From assembly GCA_003508835.1 (NCBI GenBank), contig PUFA01000567.1:62001-126000 (forward strand): a stretch of 64,000 nt of DNA, in the 5' to 3' direction. Below the pieces are notes generated by a model. It was not told the DNA's origin. It saw only the letters and a list, made by a program, of their open reading frames with translations, and did not search any database. This DNA comes from Eonycteris spelaea. Lineage: Eukaryota > Chordata > Mammalia > Chiroptera > Pteropodidae. This document shows, in pieces, positions 12,005-27,276 of the stretch. The translations under genes and the position numbers were made by a program. The first letter of the stretch is position 1, and each line of letters begins with the position of its first letter.

Positions 12005-13099
12005 TCCCTGAGGGAGACTGGAGGGAGCGCCAGCCACCAGGGGGCGCGCAGGGCCCACACAGCTCAGCACACACAGACCAGCCCAGCAGCAGGTGCAGAG
12101 GGAGCTGGGGAAGCGGCTTCCTGGTGGGAGCAGCGATTTCCTCTCAGGTCTCTCAGCTGCCTCCCAGGAGAATCACTGCTTCTTCTTCGTGGCTCTAATT
12201 TTCCACATTCTCACTGAAGATGAGAAACAAAGAAGTAGCCTGTCTGTAGACCTCACATCATCAGTGCCTGGGGACCTTTCCTGCAGCAGCTTTCAGTGTG
12301 TCCTTTCTGATTTCTTGACAGAGAGGCCCCCTGAGGGCTTTGTGTCCCTGAGGCTGGGAACTGTTTCCACACAGAGAGACACACACAGTGCAGGGCCCTG
12401 TGTGCCGAGCTCAGGCTCCGCCCCCACAGACACACGCTGTCCCCACATGGGCCTTCCTTCAGACAGGACACAGGGCCCACAAAGGAGCATCTGTCCCAGG
12501 ACTCTATCCAATGCCATTTCTGTCCTGTCTACCACACACTACCCTCCAGTTCTCTACTTACTCACGTGTATTTTGAAACCCTTTCAAAATGACCACGTGA
12601 CATCTACTGTCCTAATCTCACTACTTCTTTTCAACATCCTGAGCTCCATGGGGCTGGAGCCCAGCTCTGTCTCATAGTGTCCACCCTGGCCAGTCACAGA
12701 ATAGGGATTATGTGCATATATGATATTCACCTGTCCCAGTCATCTGCTATTATTAATCTAACATGTCGGTCCATGTGTGGCCCCCCAAGCAGGTTATACT
12801 CAGGGAGTCTAAAGGTGACCTGCTTGCCCTACGTGTCATGCACACTTATGATTCAAGGTCACACGGGAACTATTGAAGGACATGTCTGTCAGGTGGGGGC
12901 ACAGCTGGTTGCTGACCACTGGGCACCACTAAGAACTCACAACCCTTATGACAGAGGACGTCCGGATGGATGCACCTGTACAGAGCACTGCGTGGGACAC
13001 CTCATCGGTGTCTGTGGTGAGACAGGGTCACGGAACACGTTGGATGAGCCGGTCACTTCTCGTGGCGCTTCTTTTCCAGACTCCTGTCCTAGTGGGGTG

Positions 13100-13830
13100 G
13101 AACCACCACACCATGACACCACTTAGCCTTTCTTGCCTCCTTAAAGCACAATTGAAAATACTATCATTGAGAATTCAAACTCTACCATGCGAAGTTTGAG
13201 AGTCACAATTCCGTCCATAAAATTATACCTATAAACTCCAAAATCCATGGCTCTCTTATGGAAAATAAACTCTAACCCAATGTCCCCAAATATCTTACTC
13301 GTTACAGCATCAGCTCAAAGTGTAAAGTGCAAAGTCTCATCTAAACATCATCTCATCAGATATTGGTGGATCTTGACGTATGATTCATCCTGAAGCGAAC
13401 GTCCTCTCATGGTATGAACCTACAAATGCAGACACGTTATGTGCCTCCAACATGTGATGATGGGGCAGTCACAGGGTAGACATTCCCATCCTGAAAGGGA
13501 TGAAGAGGAAAGAAAGAGAAATTGTTGGGCCAACGCTGGTCCACAACCCAGCAAGGCAATCCCGCCAGGCTTTGATGTTGGCGATGGTCCGCTCTGGCTG
13601 GATGCCCCTGCTCTGTACCTCTGGATGGTGGTCCCACCTCGCAGACCCACTGAGGTGCCGTCTCACCCTCTGGGCCCCATAGGGAAGTCTCGCTGCAGCT
13701 CTGCAGGGTGGTGGTCACACCCGCAGGCTCCGCTAGGTGGCAGTGACACTTGAGCTTGACTTGGTAGTCGTGTCACCTGTTAAATCTAGGGTTGGCTCAA
13801 GACTCTGAAAGCAAAGGAGTCCTCCCTGAC
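13100..13830 (-). repeat. Ancient LTR/ERV-type repeat (unit 2 copy)
   Basis: Sister of the repeat at 2590-3330. Short frames such as 13439-13753 recur in several units and follow the repeat, not a gene. Confidence 0.45.
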
Positions 13831-14699
13831 GGTCCCAGCTCCTCCAAGGCTGTTCTTGCTTTTCTTAAACAGAATGGGTGCTCACAGGCAAGTGGGTTAT
13901 GATCCGTCTCTGTAGAATCCAAGAGGCCTGACCACCTTCCTCCATTCTGCCCCACGAGTTCGTCCCATTGATTTCCAAATGACAGTGTTTGTGCTGGAAT
14001 AACCACAGTTCTGATCCGGCTGGTGCAGAGATGGCTGATGAATCCTGCTGGTCTTGTCCATGAAGTTTTCTGTCAGATTGTTGTTCAGCACCTCCTATCC
14101 TGCCTGCTTCATAAGAAACTCCACACTTCTGGCTCCATGGATGGGCTGGCTTCTTTCAAGTCCCTGAGTTCTGATTAGCTACATGGTACTGCCATCTCTG
14201 ATCCATCAATCTTCACACATATTTAACTAGAAGCAGCAAGAAGAACCAACCACTCCTGCCCTTTGCTTAGAAATCCCGCAGCTAACCACCCACTTTCACT
14301 GCTCACAACTCTACCTTCCCCAAACCCCTGAAACCCACCAGCCAAGCTCTTTGACACTTTGTGACAAGGTCACATTTCCTGCAAACCTGTGCCATGTTTC
14401 TCGTTTCCATGGACACCGCACCAGAATGGCTCCCAATGTCTACACTCCAATCACCGCTGTCCTCGTGACTGTGTGCGCATTCTCCCAGAGTGTGGGAGCT
14501 TCCTCCACGGCTCTCCCGTCCTCTCTCTGAGCTCTCCACACAATCACCTGTATCACCCCTCACAGCAAGCTTGGAATTTTCTAGCAGGCACTTACAAGTC
14601 TCCCACCTCCTACCCATCACCTGCTTCCACGTCCACGTCCACCTTCTTCAGTGCTTGTTCCAGCAGCACCCACTTCTCAGTGCCACGGTCTGTCCATGT

Positions 14700-15060
14700 G
14701 CTCAAGTTGTCATCACAACAATCAATGACTGGGTGGCTTAAATGACAAAATTTTTGTATCACCTGATGGGGTCAGGAATTCCAGGAGGGGCCAGATGCAT
14801 CGATACCTGTGAGAATCCTTCCCACAGGCAGACAGCTGACCTCTAGGTGCAATGTCACGTGCTGGAGAAAGGGAGAGATGTGTCTCTTTTGCCCCCTCTT
14901 CTCACAAGGCCACCAGGTCCAGTGGGTGAGGACTCACCCTTACAGTCTCATTTAACCCTAACACTTCCTAAGAACCCTTCTGCCATACAGTCCATGGTGT
15001 GTCAGGGCTTCACCACATGAGTGGTGGGCGTACAGCTCACACATAGCGAGACCCCAGGGT
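14700..15060 (-). repeat. MLT1/MaLR-like LTR fragment (unit 2 copy)
   Basis: Sister of 4185-4560, with the same ACTGGGTGGCTTAAA start. Confidence 0.5.
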
Positions 15061-16525
15061 TAACTGTGAGCAGGTTCGCTGACCAGAAGGACGTTCATCA
15101 CGTTCCTGGTTACGTCGGCACAGGCACAGGTTCCTGACAGCAGCGCTTACGAGACGTCCTCACGCAGAGGCCAGTGCCTCCCGGACGTGATCGTGGACCT
15201 CGTGTCCCAGCACATCCTGGAGGCCAGGACTCCCTCTCCTCCTTCCCTCAGCTCCCCTAGGACAGAGCGCCATTGTGGGTTGGCTCATGTTTCAAGAGTG
15301 ACAGCTCCTGGTCCTGGTGTGAGGTGGCACATGCACCTATGAGTCACGCCAGGGAGACCAATGCCCTTTTAAAATGTGACCTCACCTGAGGTCTAACAGG
15401 TCCCTTGCCTGTATGCATTTTTATATTCCAGCTTCCTGAGACTTGACATTGCTATGCCGTTCAGTGATTTCACGTCCAGGGATGTCTGTGCAGGTGCCAC
15501 TTACACGTAGTGAGTTTTGATCCCTACATCTAGTACAGGTCAAGGTGCCCTCTGAGCACACATCGGGTGTGTGCATCTCATTCACTGAATAGTGGAAGTA
15601 GATGTGCATTGGGCAACATAGTGTGTATCCACAGGGTTTCTCAGAAGCGTCCTTCTTTAGAGAAACCTAAAGAACATAAAAGGTCCAGCGAGGCTCCAAA
15701 AGCTTGTGGACTCAGGGAAGAGCTGATTGTGTCAGTGCGTCCATCAGCCTCAGGGAAGAGGTTCCCTTGTTTAGGATCACCCTGCACAGTAATTGGGGGT
15801 GAGTGAAGCCAATTCACTATATCAAGAGGTGAAGCCAAAAGCATACGGTGCCCCTGAGGGAGCATCCGGAAGTCAGGGCACAGACATTTAATACCGTCCT
15901 AGAAACACTGTGAGTCATGCCCTCTGAGCCCAGATGGCACCTTCCCCTGCAGGATGGGGCTGGGCTGCAGGGGGCGCTCAGGAACCACCCCGGAGGGGTT
16001 GTGCATTCAGAGTAGTTCCAGAGGGTGTGAGGGAGGGATTTCTCTGAGGGCCTGGGGCTTCCTCTTTCCACAGATCACCTAAATTTCCAATTAGACAGAG
16101 ATTGCAGAAGTAGAAATAGATATTCCATTTGGCAGGACCATCTGCCAGTTTTAAGAGAGCAACAAGAACCACACTATAAGGCAGGTCTGAAGCCTCGAGA
16201 CATCTGAAGTGTGGGGAGCTGGTGGCAGGGCGTGTGTTACCAGGTGTGCCATTTAAGACACCGGACCCAGGAATACGAGATGTGTCATAAGAGCCCATAT
16301 GCATCCAGTCTCGCCGTGTCACGCAAAAGGATGCGCAGAGAAGAGACGTCCTGTAGGATTTTTTCTTCAGAGGAGAAAAGGTCTGTCTGCACAGAGATCA
16401 GACACCTGACAGGGTCACATGTGCACAAGAAGCATTTGACCTGGGACACCATATGCTCATTGACCACAGTTTCTGTGTCATCGATTCTCTCAGGTGGGCC
16501 AAGTCTTCAGCTATGAATACTCTGC

Positions 16526-17063
<538 letters not shown>

Positions 17064-17102
17064 CACAGTGAGGGACTTCAGTGTGAGCCCAGATCACAAA
17101 CC
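17064..17102 (+). other. 23-RSS of V1b (IGHV3-type flank)
   Basis: Heptamer CACAGTG (17064-17070), 23-bp spacer and nonamer TCACAAACC (17094-17102). Spacer and downstream sequence match those of V3a rather than V1a. Confidence 0.85.
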
Positions 17103-20100
17103 TCCCTGAGGGAGACTGGAGTGAGAGCTCAGGCCACCAGGGGGCGCTCAGGGCGCACACAGCTCAGCACACACAGACCAGCCCAGCAGCAGGTGCAGAG
17201 GGAGCTGGGGAAGGCTTTCCTGGGAGCAGCGATTTCCTCTCATCTCTCAGCTGCCTCCCAGGAGAATCACTGCCTTCTTTGTGGCTCTAGTTTCCCATTC
17301 TCACTGAAGTGAGAAAATAAGTAACCTTTCAATATCAGCAGTGCCTGGGGACCTTTTCTTCACCAGCTTTCAGTGTGTCCTTTCTGATTCCTTGACAGAG
17401 AGACCCCCTGAGGGCTTTGTGTCCCTGAGGCTGGGAACTGTTTCCACACAGAGAGACACACACAGTGCAGGGCCCTGTGTGCCGAGCTCAGGCTCTGCCC
17501 CCACAGACACACGCTGTCCCCACGTGGGCCTCCCTTCAGACAGGACACAGGGCCCACAAGGGAGGACCTGTCCCCAGGACCTCTGTCCCACAGGGTCCTG
17601 TCCTGCCTGCAGCACATGAACCTCTCGTTCCTCATTTACTCGTGTGAACGTAGAAACACCCTCAACATCACCTGCTGTCATCTACGGTCCTAGTTACACT
17701 AAATCTGTTTAGTCCTGTGTCCCTGTGCTGGAGTCCCCCTCACTCTCCCAGCCGTCCCCACGTACCAGACACCGTAGTGGGATTAAGCAAATACGTAGCA
17801 TTCACCTGCCTTCACTTCATCCCGTAACGTTCACCAAACCTGTCTGTCCTGTGGTCCCCAGGCCAGTTTATGTGCACTGGTCTACTGGTGGCTATGATGT
17901 GTCCACATGTCATGCACACACATGAATCAAGTCCACACAGCATTAAAGAAGGACAGGACATTCAGTGGACACAGCTGGCTGCTGACGCAAGGCCAGCACT
18001 AGCAAGTTAGGAACTGAACGACACAGGTCATCCTGACAGACCCACCTGGACACATAACTGTGCTGGACGCTCGTGGGGGCTGTGGTGATTCCCACCTCAG
18101 GGATCACAGCTGCTGTGCTCGTCACTCCTGTTGTCCCCAGACCAGTGCCATGTTCGATCTGAGATTTGTGACACCAAGTTCTGGGAAACACTCAGAGCAG
18201 GACTGAGACTGTACCCAAAGTGGAAGTCTGTTTAGAAGACAAAATTTTAAAATACAGAAGCAAACAGGTACTGAAGAAGTTGGGTAAAGAATGGAATGAT
18301 TATAAATTATTCTCAGTCCAAGCGTTTAAAATTATGTTTCTCACTTTTCTTTGTTTTATTCACTTTCTCTGACAGTATCAAGTGGATTGAACACTTGAAC
18401 GTTGACCATATCATAAAACTGCGTGCACTGAATCAACCAGCTAGACTAATTTTCGCACTTCTAATAATTGTAAATGCCGCAAAGTGTCTATCATCTGTGC
18501 TCATATTCTTTCCCTTCCTTCAGTAAAACGCTGACCTTGCATATGAGTCTTTCTACCTAAAATCATTGATGGCAGGAAAGGAAACTTGTCTGCATCACGC
18601 AGCCTGTGTGGCTCAGAGCGATCGTTATGACACCAGTCACCTCCACAGTCCTGTAGCAGGACATCTGGTGGGATGAGCCCAGCTTGGTATTACAAAAAAA
18701 AAAAAAGACACTTTCTTTTTGGACAATTATGCCAAAAATGTGTTCATCATTCAATGCCTTTCAATGGAACAGAAGGCCAAAACAGGAATTCTGCTTATTC
18801 AGAAGAGGATGCTGTGTTCTCATTGTCGCTACATTCTTAAAGGTGAACTGGAGACCCCTCCTATGAGTCTGCACTGGGCCCTGGCATGGCACAGTCGGTC
18901 TGGTGTTGACCCTGCAGATCATAGTCGTTGCTGAAAATCCTCCCCACCCCGGGAATGCTCCCATTAAGAGGGTAGATGCAGGCGGTTGACCAGAGTGGTG
19001 AGGGTTCAGGTGAGGGACCCTGTATGTTTGGACTTCTCTCTGGTTCCTGGTCAGATAGAGGAAGGAGCACTTTCAGCTTCCCACAGACACGGCCTCCTCT
19101 TTACTCTGAAGAGCATTTCTCTGCCCAGGCCTCATGCAGTGTCCCAGAACGTCTAGTGCAAGCTGAGAAGGGACTGATCGCTCTATCCTATAGGCCATCG
19201 CAGCTGGCTAGATCTGCTTAGGGAAGCGAGCCTCTCCAGGGCACCCGCCCTGTATCTTGGATAACTCTTGGTTTCTCTCCTTTATCAAATATAAATGAAT
19301 CGTGTAAATAGAAGAGGAATTCAACCCCGGACCCGATGGTCTGTAGAAGCCGCGTCCATGACTCAGTGATACAGCCCCCCACACGCACACCCAATAGGAA
19401 AGGCTGAGTCTGAGCTGAAACACAGTGGGGAGATGAACCCAGGGTTAGGGAGGAAGGGGTGCTCACACGTGATGTGCTCAGGGTCTGATGAGGGGCTCCT
19501 GAGGGTACGACTGTGTCCCAGGCCTGTCCCCAAGTTCAGAGTCGAGGATGAAGGACACAAATCTTTCCCATATGAAATGGGGACAGACTATGACAAGGAG
19601 CTGCTGTGGGGAATGCATAATACGCCCTCTGAATTGTGTTTGTGTCTTTTATCACCTTCTCTACCTCACGATGTTTATACAACGTTACAAATATTTCCGG
19701 AAGGGGAGAGACTTCCCCTCATGAGGTCACCAGTGCTGAGAGTCAGCACAGGTCTTGCCTGGCACACGCCTTTCACGCGCACACTCACGCCAGGGCCCCC
19801 GAGCGTCTGCCCACGCGCCCCGGGGCACGATGCTCCTCTGCCGACCTCACCCCGGGCCCAGCTGCCGGGCCACTGCGGAACCACGTCCAGCTCTGAGCCC
19901 AACGAAATTATCCACTCGAGTCAGGCACAGCTCCTCACTACCTTCAATCGTTAGCAGGAAGCACCAGCGAAGCACAGGTCCAGAGTCCCCTCTCCCTTCC
20001 CTACGTGTCTCCCGACACCGTCTTGTCTTCCACGTGGCCCCTGGTGGCATCCAAGCTCCTGTCTCTAGGAGCTGTGACTGTGATGACTGTTTTGCCTGAG

Positions 20101-20711
20101 CCGCTCCTGTGTCTTTTTTCTGGCCACAGCAGACCGATACCTCTTAAAAGAAAACAAGCAAGTGGCACCATGAACAGGAAGGTCTGGTACTGACAGGGGG
20201 CCTTAGAGACGCCCCTAACAGCCTGCCTTCACTGTGGGCTGTGTGGCTGGGCTCCGCCATTGGGAAGGCTCGGTGACAAGTGGACCTTTTGTTCACAGCT
20301 CGGTGCTGCTCTGTGTGGCCTCATCAGGGACCGTCAGCGCTTCCTGCCCTAACTGGGGACAAAGGTGGCTCTTTCTCAGGTCGTGGTGTTCTGTGGTCTG
20401 ACACCTGCCCCGGGGCCTGTGTTCCCTGAGCTCAGCCTCGGGCTCCTCCCTGAGCAGAGAGGAGAGAGGACAGGCTCAGCCCTGCCCTGGGACAGCTCAA
20501 TGACCCCCAACCATGTTGCAAATGGGGATCTGAACAGACAGTGGGGAGCGAGGAGGGTGGGGACATGAGCCCATGTGTCTGAGACCCCAACGACCCCTCC
20601 GCCGACATGCACAGGGCCCCTGCCCTCCGTCAGAACAAAGGAGGGAGAAGCCCAGGTCCCGAGAGCAGGAGGCGGCTCTCTGGGACCGAGGCAGAAGACT
20701 GACGTGGAGAC
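17103..20711. other. Unit 2 tail
   Basis: The first 200-500 bp are homologous to the V3a 3' flank (12005 onward). The rest to about 18950 matches 27316-29300. About 18836-19577 has a further copy at 59005-59745. No gene is recognised; the frame at 19433-19954 has no known domain and is not kept in the copies. A short A-run at about 18693 marks a possible retroelement end. Confidence 0.6.
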
Positions 20712-21470
20712 AAGGTGTCTGCAGCCCGTCTGCCAACTCATTCTGCCATGTTCATTGCTATGGGTGAGTTTCTGACGGTTGGTGACACTGTTATACAGTT
20801 ACAATGATCAAGAGTGTGTGGCACTGGTGGAAGGGATGACACAGGTCAATGCGCCAGAACATGCGTGACCTTGGAGGAGCCAAGTCTGTCTTAGCTAAGA
20901 CAGGGAGGGCTCGGATCTTCAAAGGACAGCGTGCCCGTCTCTATCCACGTAAATATTGTTTATCCCTGAACTTCTATTTCAAGAAAGTTGACATTAAGCT
21001 CCACATTGCTGAATGTAATCAAAATATATTCTTACAAGAAGTTCGTAGAGACTATGTAAGACAATTTACTACTTAACAAAAGTAGGACAAAGCACAATGT
21101 AAATGCTCAGCATCAGCTATCAGTGTTTTGTAGGCCTGGTGCGGATTTCATGCAGTTGCATAAACCAGAGTAAAGACATCTGTGCTTATGGGATTAGAGG
21201 ATTTGAAAGGACTGCCTTTTATTTGGGGCTAGAGATACAACAAAGTGGACATCGAAATATTAGTTGGCTGGAATTATGTTCACTGACACTTAGGAACTGT
21301 GAATGTATTAAATCTGTTGGTGACCTGAATGTGCCTGGACATAATGCAAACCACTTCAAAGATTATGTCAAATATGCACAAATTTTTATATTTAATGACG
21401 GTGTGCTCAACTTGTCCATCATTCACTTTTGTAATGGAAAAGGTTGGATTTTCCATGACGTGTTTTAATG
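20712..21470 (+). repeat. Degenerate LINE-like remnant upstream of V4b
   Basis: Near-identical copy of 1-760, differing mainly by single-base indels. It marks the start of the unit 3 duplicate, base 20712 corresponding to base 1 of the window. Confidence 0.5.
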
Positions 21471-21603
21471 CAACTTAGAGACCAGTTGCTCTGGCATCAC
21501 AGGCTGAGATGCTATCGATTCAAGAGAAGAGAGCCTACTGGTCCCAGAGAAACCAGGGAGCCTGACCCAGTCCTTCCCCACTTATGAGGAGCAGGCCGCC
21601 CAC

Positions 21604-21716
21604 ATGCAAATTCCTCCTCCAGCCCAGGGTAAAACCTGTCTGGGCTGGGGACGCTCACAGCTCTCTCCTCACACAGGGCTCAGGTCTCTGGGGAAGCAGC
21701 TGTGGTCGAGGTGAAG
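21604..21716 (+). promoter_or_regulatory. V4b promoter with Ig octamer
   Basis: ATGCAAAT at 21604-21611, about 105 bp before the leader ATG at 21717. Confidence 0.8.
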
Positions 21717-22154
21717 ATGAGACTGTGGGGTCTTCTCCTGTGCCTGGTGACAGCCCCCAAGGTGAGTGTCTCAGATATGTCAGACAGGGGTCTGAGGGGG
21801 GTTGTGACTATATGTGACTGACATGGCTGATGCTCCTTGTCCCCAGGTGTCTTGTCTGAGGTAGAGCTAAAGCAGTGGGGCTCGCAACAGCTGAAGCCCT
21901 CGCAGACCCTCTCGCTCACCTGCGCTGACTATAAAGTCTCCCTCACAAGCAGCGGTTACTGCTGGCATTGGATCCGCCAGCCACCCGAGAAGGGGCTGGA
22001 GTGGATGGGGGAATTTGTTACAATGGGGACACATACTACAGCCCGTCCCTGAAGAGTCGCACCTCCATCTCCAGAGACACGTCCAAGAACCAGTTCTCCC
22101 TGCAGCTGAACTCTGTGACCAGTGAGGACACGCCCTGTATTACTGTGCAAGAGA
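21717..22154 (+). pseudogene. IGHV4: IGHV4-like V segment (V4b), three 1-nt deletions
   Basis: Duplicate of V4a. Leader exon 21717-21761 lacks one C of the C-run near its end; the V exon 21847-22154 lacks one G of the G-run after the FR2 Trp-Met (about 22009) and one G in FR3 (about 22132). Mature V is 297 nt against 299 in V4a and V4d. FR1 and the Cys-bearing CDR1 (SGYCWH) are unchanged, and the second exon keeps the T that V4a lost. All three losses are in homopolymers, the pattern expected of unpolished long reads, so the pseudogene call is provisional. Confidence 0.82.
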
Positions 22155-22193
22155 CACAGTGAGGGGACCTCAGTGTGAGCCCAGACACAAAGC
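22155..22193 (+). other. 23-RSS of V4b
   Basis: Heptamer CACAGTG (22155-22161), 23-bp spacer and nonamer ACACAAAGC (22185-22193); identical to V4a. Confidence 0.85.
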
Positions 22194-23309
22194 TCCCTGA
22201 GAGACTCTGGAGGGGGAGCTGCAGGGGCCAATCAGGCCACCAGGGGCGCACAGATCACATAATGTACAGCACACACAGACCAGACCAGGCAGGTGCAGAG
22301 GGACATGGGAAGGGGCTTCCTGTTGGGAGCAACAATTTCCTCTCAAAGTTAGCTGCTCACACGGAAAACCCTGACTATTTTGATGTGCATGTAAACTCTC
22401 CTGTTCTCACTGCAGACTAAAATGAAAACGCACCTTGTCTGTCTGTAGACGACATGTCACTGGTGGCTGGGGACCTTCCTTCGCCAGTTTTCCATGTGTC
22501 TGTTTTCACGTCTCAGCAGAGGGACCATCCTGAGGGCTGTCTTCTTCCCTGTGGCTGGAAAAGACCTGCACAAAGAGAGACCGGCACAGTGCAGACCCCT
22601 GTGTGCTGAGCTCAGGCTCTCTGTCCCCACAGGCACACGCTGTCCCCACATGGCCCTCCCTTCAGACAGGACACATGGCCACAGGGGGTAGGATCAGCCC
22701 CCAGGACGCCACCCAATGCCATTTCTGTCCTGCCTACAACACAGTACCCTCCATTTCTCTTACTCGGGTGGATTTTGAAACACTCCCAACACAACCAGGT
22801 GTCGTCTACTGTCCTAACTTCACTAAGTCTGTCCTCCACCCTGAGCTCCATGGGGCTAGAGCACAGCTCAATCTCCCAGCCTCCGCACAGGCCAGTCACA
22901 GAAGAGGGATCTGCATATATGGCATTCACCTGTCCCTAGTCATCTGCTATCATTAATCTAATATGTCTCTTCATTTGTAGACCCCCCAGCAGGTTATACT
23001 CAGGGAGTGTAAAGGTCACCTGCTTACTCTACGTGTCATGCACACTTATGATTCAAGGTCACAGGCACTACTGAAGGACAGGTCTGTGTCAGATGGGGCA
23101 CAGCTGGCTGCTGACCCTTGGGCACCACAAAGAACTCAGAAACCTGAAGACAGAGGCTGTCCGGATGGACGCACCTGTACAGAGCACTGTGTGGACACCT
23201 CATCAGTGACTATGGTGAGACAGGGTCAGGGGACACGTTGGATGTGCTGGTCACCTCTCATGTCTCTTCTTTTCACTACACTCCTGTCCTATTACGGTCG
23301 GACCACCAC

Positions 23310-24040
23310 ACCATGACACAACTTAGCCTTTCTGGCCTCCTCAAAGTCTGATTTAAATACTCACATAGAGAATTCAAACTCCAACATGCGAAGTTTCAGG
23401 GTCACAATTCAGTCCATAAAATTACACTGTAGATTCCGACACAGCTCTCCCCTATGTAAAATCAACTCTAACCCAACGTCCCCAAATGTCTTACTCGTTA
23501 CAGCATCAACTCAGAGTCTAACGTAAAGTCTCATCAAAACATCATCTCATCGGATATTGGTGGATCTTGACGTATGATTCATCCTGAAGCGAACGTCCTC
23601 TCATGGTATGAACCTACAAATGCAGACACGTTTGTGCCTCCAACATGTGATGATGGGGCAGTCACAGGGTAGACATTCCCATCCTGAAAGGGATGAAGAG
23701 GAAAGAAAGAGAAATTGTTGGGCCAACGCTGGTCCACAACCCAGCAAGGCAATCCCGCCAGGCTTTGATGTTGGCGATGGTCCGCTCTGGCTGGATGTCC
23801 CTGCTCTGTACCTCTGGATGTGGTCCCACCTCGCAGACCCACTGAGGTGCCGTCTCACCCTCTGGGCCCCATAGGGAAGTCTCGCTGCAGCTCTGCAGGG
23901 CGGTGGTCACACCCACAGGCTCCGCTAGGTGGCAGTGACACTTGAGCTTGACTAGGAAGTCGTGTCACCTGTTAAATCTAGGGTGGTGGCTCAAGACTCT
24001 GAAAGCAAGGAGTCCTCCCTGACGGTCCCGGCTCCTCCAA
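23310..24040 (-). repeat. Ancient LTR/ERV-type repeat (unit 3 copy)
   Basis: Sister of 2590-3330 at the equivalent place. Confidence 0.45.
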
Positions 24041-24889
24041 GGCTGTTCTTCCTTTTCTTAAACAGAACGGGTGCTCACAGGCAAAGTGGGTTATGATCCG
24101 TCTCTGTAGAATCCAAGAGGCCTGACCACCTTCCTCCATTCTGCCCCACGAGTTCGTCCCATTGATTTCCAAATGACAGTGTTGTGCTGGAATAACCAGA
24201 GTTCTGATCCTGGCTGGTGCAGAGATGGCTGATGAACCTGCTGGTCTTGCCCATGAAGTTTTCTGTCAACTCATTGTTCAGCACCTCCTATCCTGCCTGC
24301 TTCATAAGAAACTCCACACTTCTGGCTCCATGGATGGGCTGGCTTCTTTCAAGTCCCTGAGTTCTGATTAGCACTACATGGTACTGCCATCTCTGATCCA
24401 TCAATCTTCACACATATTTAACTAGAAGCAGCAAGAAGAACCAACCACTCCTGCCCTTTGCTTAGAAATCCCCGCAGCTAACCACCCACTTTCACTGCTC
24501 ACAACTCTACCTTCCCCAAACCCCTGAAACCCACCAGCCAAGCTCTTTGACACTTTGTGACAAGGTCACATTTCCTGCAGAACCTGTGCCATGTTTCTCG
24601 TTTCCATGGACACCGCACCAGAACGGCTCCCATGTCTACACTCCAATCACCGCTGTCCTCGTGACTGTGTCGCATTCTCCCAGAGAGTGGGAGCTTCCTC
24701 CACGGCTCTCCCGTCCTCTCTCTGAGCTCTCCACACAGTAACCTGTATCACCCCTCACGGCAAGCTTGGAATTTTCTAGCAGGCACTTACAAGTCTCCCA
24801 CCTCCTACCCATCACCTGCTTCCACGTCCACGTCCACCTTCTTCAGTGCTTGTTCCAGCAGCACCCACTTCTCAGTGCCACGGTCTGTC

Positions 24890-25250
24890 CCATGTGCTCA
24901 AGTTGTCATCACAACAATCAATGACTGGGTGGCTTAAATGACAGAAATTTTTGTATCACCTGATGGGGTCAGGAATTCCAGGAGCGGGTCCAGATGCTTC
25001 GATACCTGTGAGAATCCTTCCCACAGGCAGACAGCTGACCTCTAGGTGCAATGTCACGTGCTGGAGAAAGGGAGAGATGTGTCTCTTTTGCCCCTCTTCT
25101 CACAAGGCCACCAGGTCCAGTGGGTGAGGACTCACCCTTACAGTCTCATTTAACCCTAACACTTCCTAAGAACCCTTCTGCCATACAGTCCATGGTGTGT
25201 CAGGGTTCACCACATGAGTGGTGGGCGTACAGCTCACACATAGCGAGACC
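24890..25250 (-). repeat. MLT1/MaLR-like LTR fragment (unit 3 copy)
   Basis: Sister of 4185-4560. Confidence 0.5.
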
Positions 25251-26729
25251 CCAGGGTTAACTGTGAGCAGGTTCGCTGACCAGAAGGACGTTCACCACGT
25301 TCCTGGTTACGTCGGCACAGGCACAGGTTCCTGACAGCAGCGCTTACGAGACGTCCTCACGCAGAGGCCAGTGCCTCCCGGACGTGATCGTGGACCTCGT
25401 GTCCCAGCACATCCTGGAGGCCAGGACTCCGTGCCTCCTCCCGCCTTCCCTCAGCTCCCCCTAGGAGAGAGCGCCATTGTGGGTTGGCTCATGTTTCAAG
25501 AGTGACAGCTCCTGGTCCTGGTGTGAGGTGACACATGCACCTATGAGTCACGCCAGGGAGACCAATGCCCTTTTAAAATGTGACCTCACCTGAGGTCTAA
25601 CAGGTCCCTTGCCTGTTCTATTTTTCATATTCCAGCTTCCTGAGACTTGACATTGCTATGCCATTCAGTGATTTCACGTCCAGGGATGTCTGTGCAGGTG
25701 CCACTTACACGTAGTGAGTTTTGATCCCTACATCTAGTACAGGTCAAGGTGCCCTCTGAGCACACATCGGGTGTGTGCATCTCATTCACTGAATAGTGGA
25801 AGTAGATGTGCATTGGGCAACATAGTGTGTATCCACAGGGTTTCTCAGAAGCGTCCTTCTTTAGAGAAACCTAAAGAACATAAAAGGTCCAGCGAGGCTC
25901 CAAAAGCTTGTGGACTCAGGGAAGAGCTGATTGTGTCAGTGCGTCCATCAGCCTCAGGGAAGAGGTTCCCTTGTTTAGGATCACCCTGCACAGTAATTGG
26001 GGGTGAGTGAAGCCAATTCACTATATCAAGAGGTGAAGCCAAAGCATACGGTGCCCCTGAGGGAGCATCCGGAAGTCAGGGCACAGACATTTAATACCGT
26101 CCTAGAAACACTGTGAGTCATGCCCTCTGAGCCCAGATGGCACCTTCCCCTGCAGGATGGGGGCTGGGCTGCAGGGGGCGCTCAGGAACCACCCCGAGGG
26201 GTTGTGCATTCAGAGTAGTTCCAGAGGGTGTGGGGAGGGGATTTCTCTGAGGGCCTGGGGCTTCCTCTTTCCACAGATCACCTAAATTTCCAATTAGACA
26301 GAGATTGCAGAAGTAAAATAGATATTCCATTTGGCAGGACCATCTGCCAGTTTTAAGAGAGCAACAAGAACCACACTATAATGGGCAGGTCTGAAGCCTC
26401 GAGACATCTGAAGTGTGGGGAGCTGGTGGCAGGGCGTGTGTTACCAGGTGTGCCATTTAAGACAGCCGGACCCAGGAATACGAGATGTGTCATAAGAGCC
26501 CAGATGCATCCAGTCTCGCCGTGTCACGCAAAAGGATGCGCAGAGAAGAGACGTCCTGTAGGATTTTTTCTTCAGAGGGAAAAGCCTGTCTGCACAGAGA
26601 TCAGACACCTGACAGGGTCACATGTGCACAAGAAGCATTTGTACCTGGGACACCATATGCTCATTGACCACAGTTTCTGTGTCATCGATTCTCTCAGGGG
26701 GGCCAAGTCTTCAGCTATGAATACTCTGC

Positions 26730-27276
<547 letters not shown>

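Noticed and set aside
13439..13753. Recurring frame present in several units
   Set aside because: Recurrence follows duplication of an old minus-strand LTR-type repeat; there is no start context, domain or purifying pattern visible.
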